Positions 32,463 to 33,412 of a stretch of DNA of 33,412 bases are shown piece by piece. The first letter of the stretch is position 1; each line of letters starts with the position of its first letter. This DNA is from Allorhizocola rhizosphaerae. GTDB lineage: Bacteria; Actinomycetota; Actinomycetes; Mycobacteriales; Micromonosporaceae. Location of the stretch: positions 1-33,412 of the forward strand of contig NZ_QJUG01000084.1 of NCBI RefSeq assembly GCF_003426775.1. Direction: 5' to 3'. The translations under genes and the position numbers were made by a program. The notes under the pieces were generated by a model, which saw only the letters and a program-made list of their open reading frames with translations, searched no databases and was not told the DNA's origin.

Positions 32463-33412
32463 GTGGCCGAGTCGGATGCCGAACGCAGTCGGCTGCACCG
32501 TGCCGCGCAGGCCGCACGCGCGAGAATCCGCGCTGCCCGCCAAGCCGCCGAAGACGCCGCTGAGGACGAGGCGGACACCGGATCCGCGGCGGAGTCCGCG
32601 CGTGACGCCGATGCTCAGGTTCCGTACGGGTTGCGGGTCACGGTGGCGTGGACGTGGCGGCTGCTGGTCCTCGCAGCCGGTGGGTACGTGTTGCTGTGGC
32701 TGGTCAGCCACCTGTCCGCGGTCTTGATTCCGTTGGCCATCGCGCTGCTGCTCTCGGCGTTGCTGGCCCCGGCCGTGAGGTTTCTGCGTACCCGGGCGCG
32801 GTTCCCGGCGTCGCTGGCCACCGCGATCGTGGTCGTCGGGGGTCTTGTCGTGGTCGCGGGCACTCTCACGTTGGTGATCACCCAGTTCGTTGCCGGGGCA
32901 CCGGCCATGGCCGAAAAGGCCAGAAGCGGCGTCGGCCAGATCCAGCAGTGGCTACGTGACGGGCCGCTGGGTCTTTCCACCCAGCAGCTCGACGACGCGC
33001 TCGCTGCGGCCGGGGCCTGGCTGCAAACCAACCGGCAAGCCCTGACCAGCGGCGCGTTCGCCACCGCCACCGCAGGCGTGCAAGCGCTCGCCTCCGGGCT
33101 GCTCATTCTGTTCGTCGCGTTCTTCTTCCTGCGCGACGGAGACCGCCTGTGGCGCTTTGCCACCCGGATCCTTCCCCGGACCGCGCGCCGGCCGGTGGGT
33201 GAGGCCGGGCGTGCGGCATGGCTGACTCTGGTCGCCTATGTCCGCGCTACCGTGCTGGTGGCGTTCATCGACGCGGTCGGGATCGGCCTGGCCCTGCTCA
33301 TTTTGCGGGTGGAGTTCGCGCTGCCGCTGGCCGCGCTGGTCTTCCTCGGCGCGTTCATCCCGATCGTCGGTGCCACCCTGTCCGGAGCCGTCGCCGTTCT
33401 CGTGGCCCTGGT
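32463..33412 (+). CDS. AI-2E family transporter (partial, runs off the window)
   Basis: Starts at GTG 32463 with GAAGGAG 5 nt upstream; 316 residues are visible and the frame is open at the window edge. An Ala/Arg/Glu-rich cytoplasmic N-terminus of about 55 residues precedes paired helices (LLVLAAGGYVLLWLVSHLSA, VLIPLAIALLLSALLAPAV and ATAIVVVGGLVVVAGTLTLV), a soluble loop (EKARSGVGQIQQWLRD), then LLILFVAFFFLRDGDRLWRF, VAYVRATVLVAFIDAVGIGL and LAALVFLGAFIPIVGATLSG. The FFFLRDG and FIPIVGA motifs are diagnostic of the AI-2E/PerM exporter family, here missing its last helices. Confidence 0.9.
   Translation, partial: MAESDAERSRLHRAAQAARARIRAARQAAEDAAEDEADTGSAAESARDADAQVPYGLRVTVAWTWRLLVLAAGGYVLLWLVSHLSAVLIPLAIALLLSALLAPAVRFLRTRARFPASLATAIVVVGGLVVVAGTLTLVITQFVAGAPAMAEKARSGVGQIQQWLRDGPLGLSTQQLDDALAAAGAWLQTNRQALTSGAFATATAGVQALASGLLILFVAFFFLRDGDRLWRFATRILPRTARRPVGEAGRAAWLTLVAYVRATVLVAFIDAVGIGLALLILRVEFALPLAALVFLGAFIPIVGATLSGAVAVLVAL

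Overview
The window is high-GC actinomycete DNA. This is shown by the many GTG starts, a replication-relaxation protein, actinomycete-type integrases, SpdB-like plasmid-transfer remnants, a streptogrisin-like secreted protease and a LapA/YihY/DoxX envelope set. Genus cannot be fixed from the sequence. Much of the window is an accretion zone of mobile DNA, with one intact and cohesive metabolic operon in the middle.

Left part (1-6450): small hypothetical genes (a helix-hairpin-helix protein and a frameshifted zinc-ribbon protein), a translationally coupled pair (XRE-type regulator with membrane helices plus a 444-aa protein recalling COG5610), a small secreted Cys protein, a kinase missing its P-loop half, a multi-pass membrane protein, and fragments of a plasmid-transfer protein. 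Middle-left (6671-13662): a tyrosine integrase broken by two frameshifts whose stop codon lies in a 3' tRNA-Tyr fragment; a 3' tRNA-Ala fragment; an excisionase-like HTH protein; an intact tyrosine integrase; a complete tRNA-Lys(UUU); and a convergent large serine recombinase whose 3' end runs antisense into the tRNA. From 13700 to 15570 there is a replication-relaxation gene bracketed by near-identical 33-34 bp repeats.

Core (15567-26318): a ten-gene minus-strand operon in which seven of nine junctions are 4-bp ATGA or GTGA overlaps. In transcription order it encodes a 97-aa orphan, a sugar-nucleotide epimerase/dehydratase, a thymidylate-synthase-fold enzyme, a NodU-type carbamoyltransferase, a glycosyltransferase, a P-loop kinase, a SAM methyltransferase, an APH-type kinase, a histidine phosphatase and a second APH-type kinase. 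A TPR-type regulator and a GNAT acetyltransferase are transcribed divergently. The TS-like enzyme keeps the catalytic Cys but has Asp where thymidylate synthases have the base-selecting Asn. This is the signature of (d)CMP hydroxymethylases such as T4 gp42 and MilA. With a carbamoyltransferase and a glycosyltransferase directly downstream, the simplest reading is a locus for a 5-hydroxymethylcytosine-derived, carbamoylated and/or glycosylated nucleoside or nucleotide. I do not recognise it as a described pathway.

Right part (26319-33412): a decayed ricin-type lectin gene, a secreted S1 protease, a truncated IS630-type transposase, and probable chromosomal backbone (LapA-like, YihY/BrkB-like, DoxX-like, and the start of an AI-2E-type transporter cut by the window edge).
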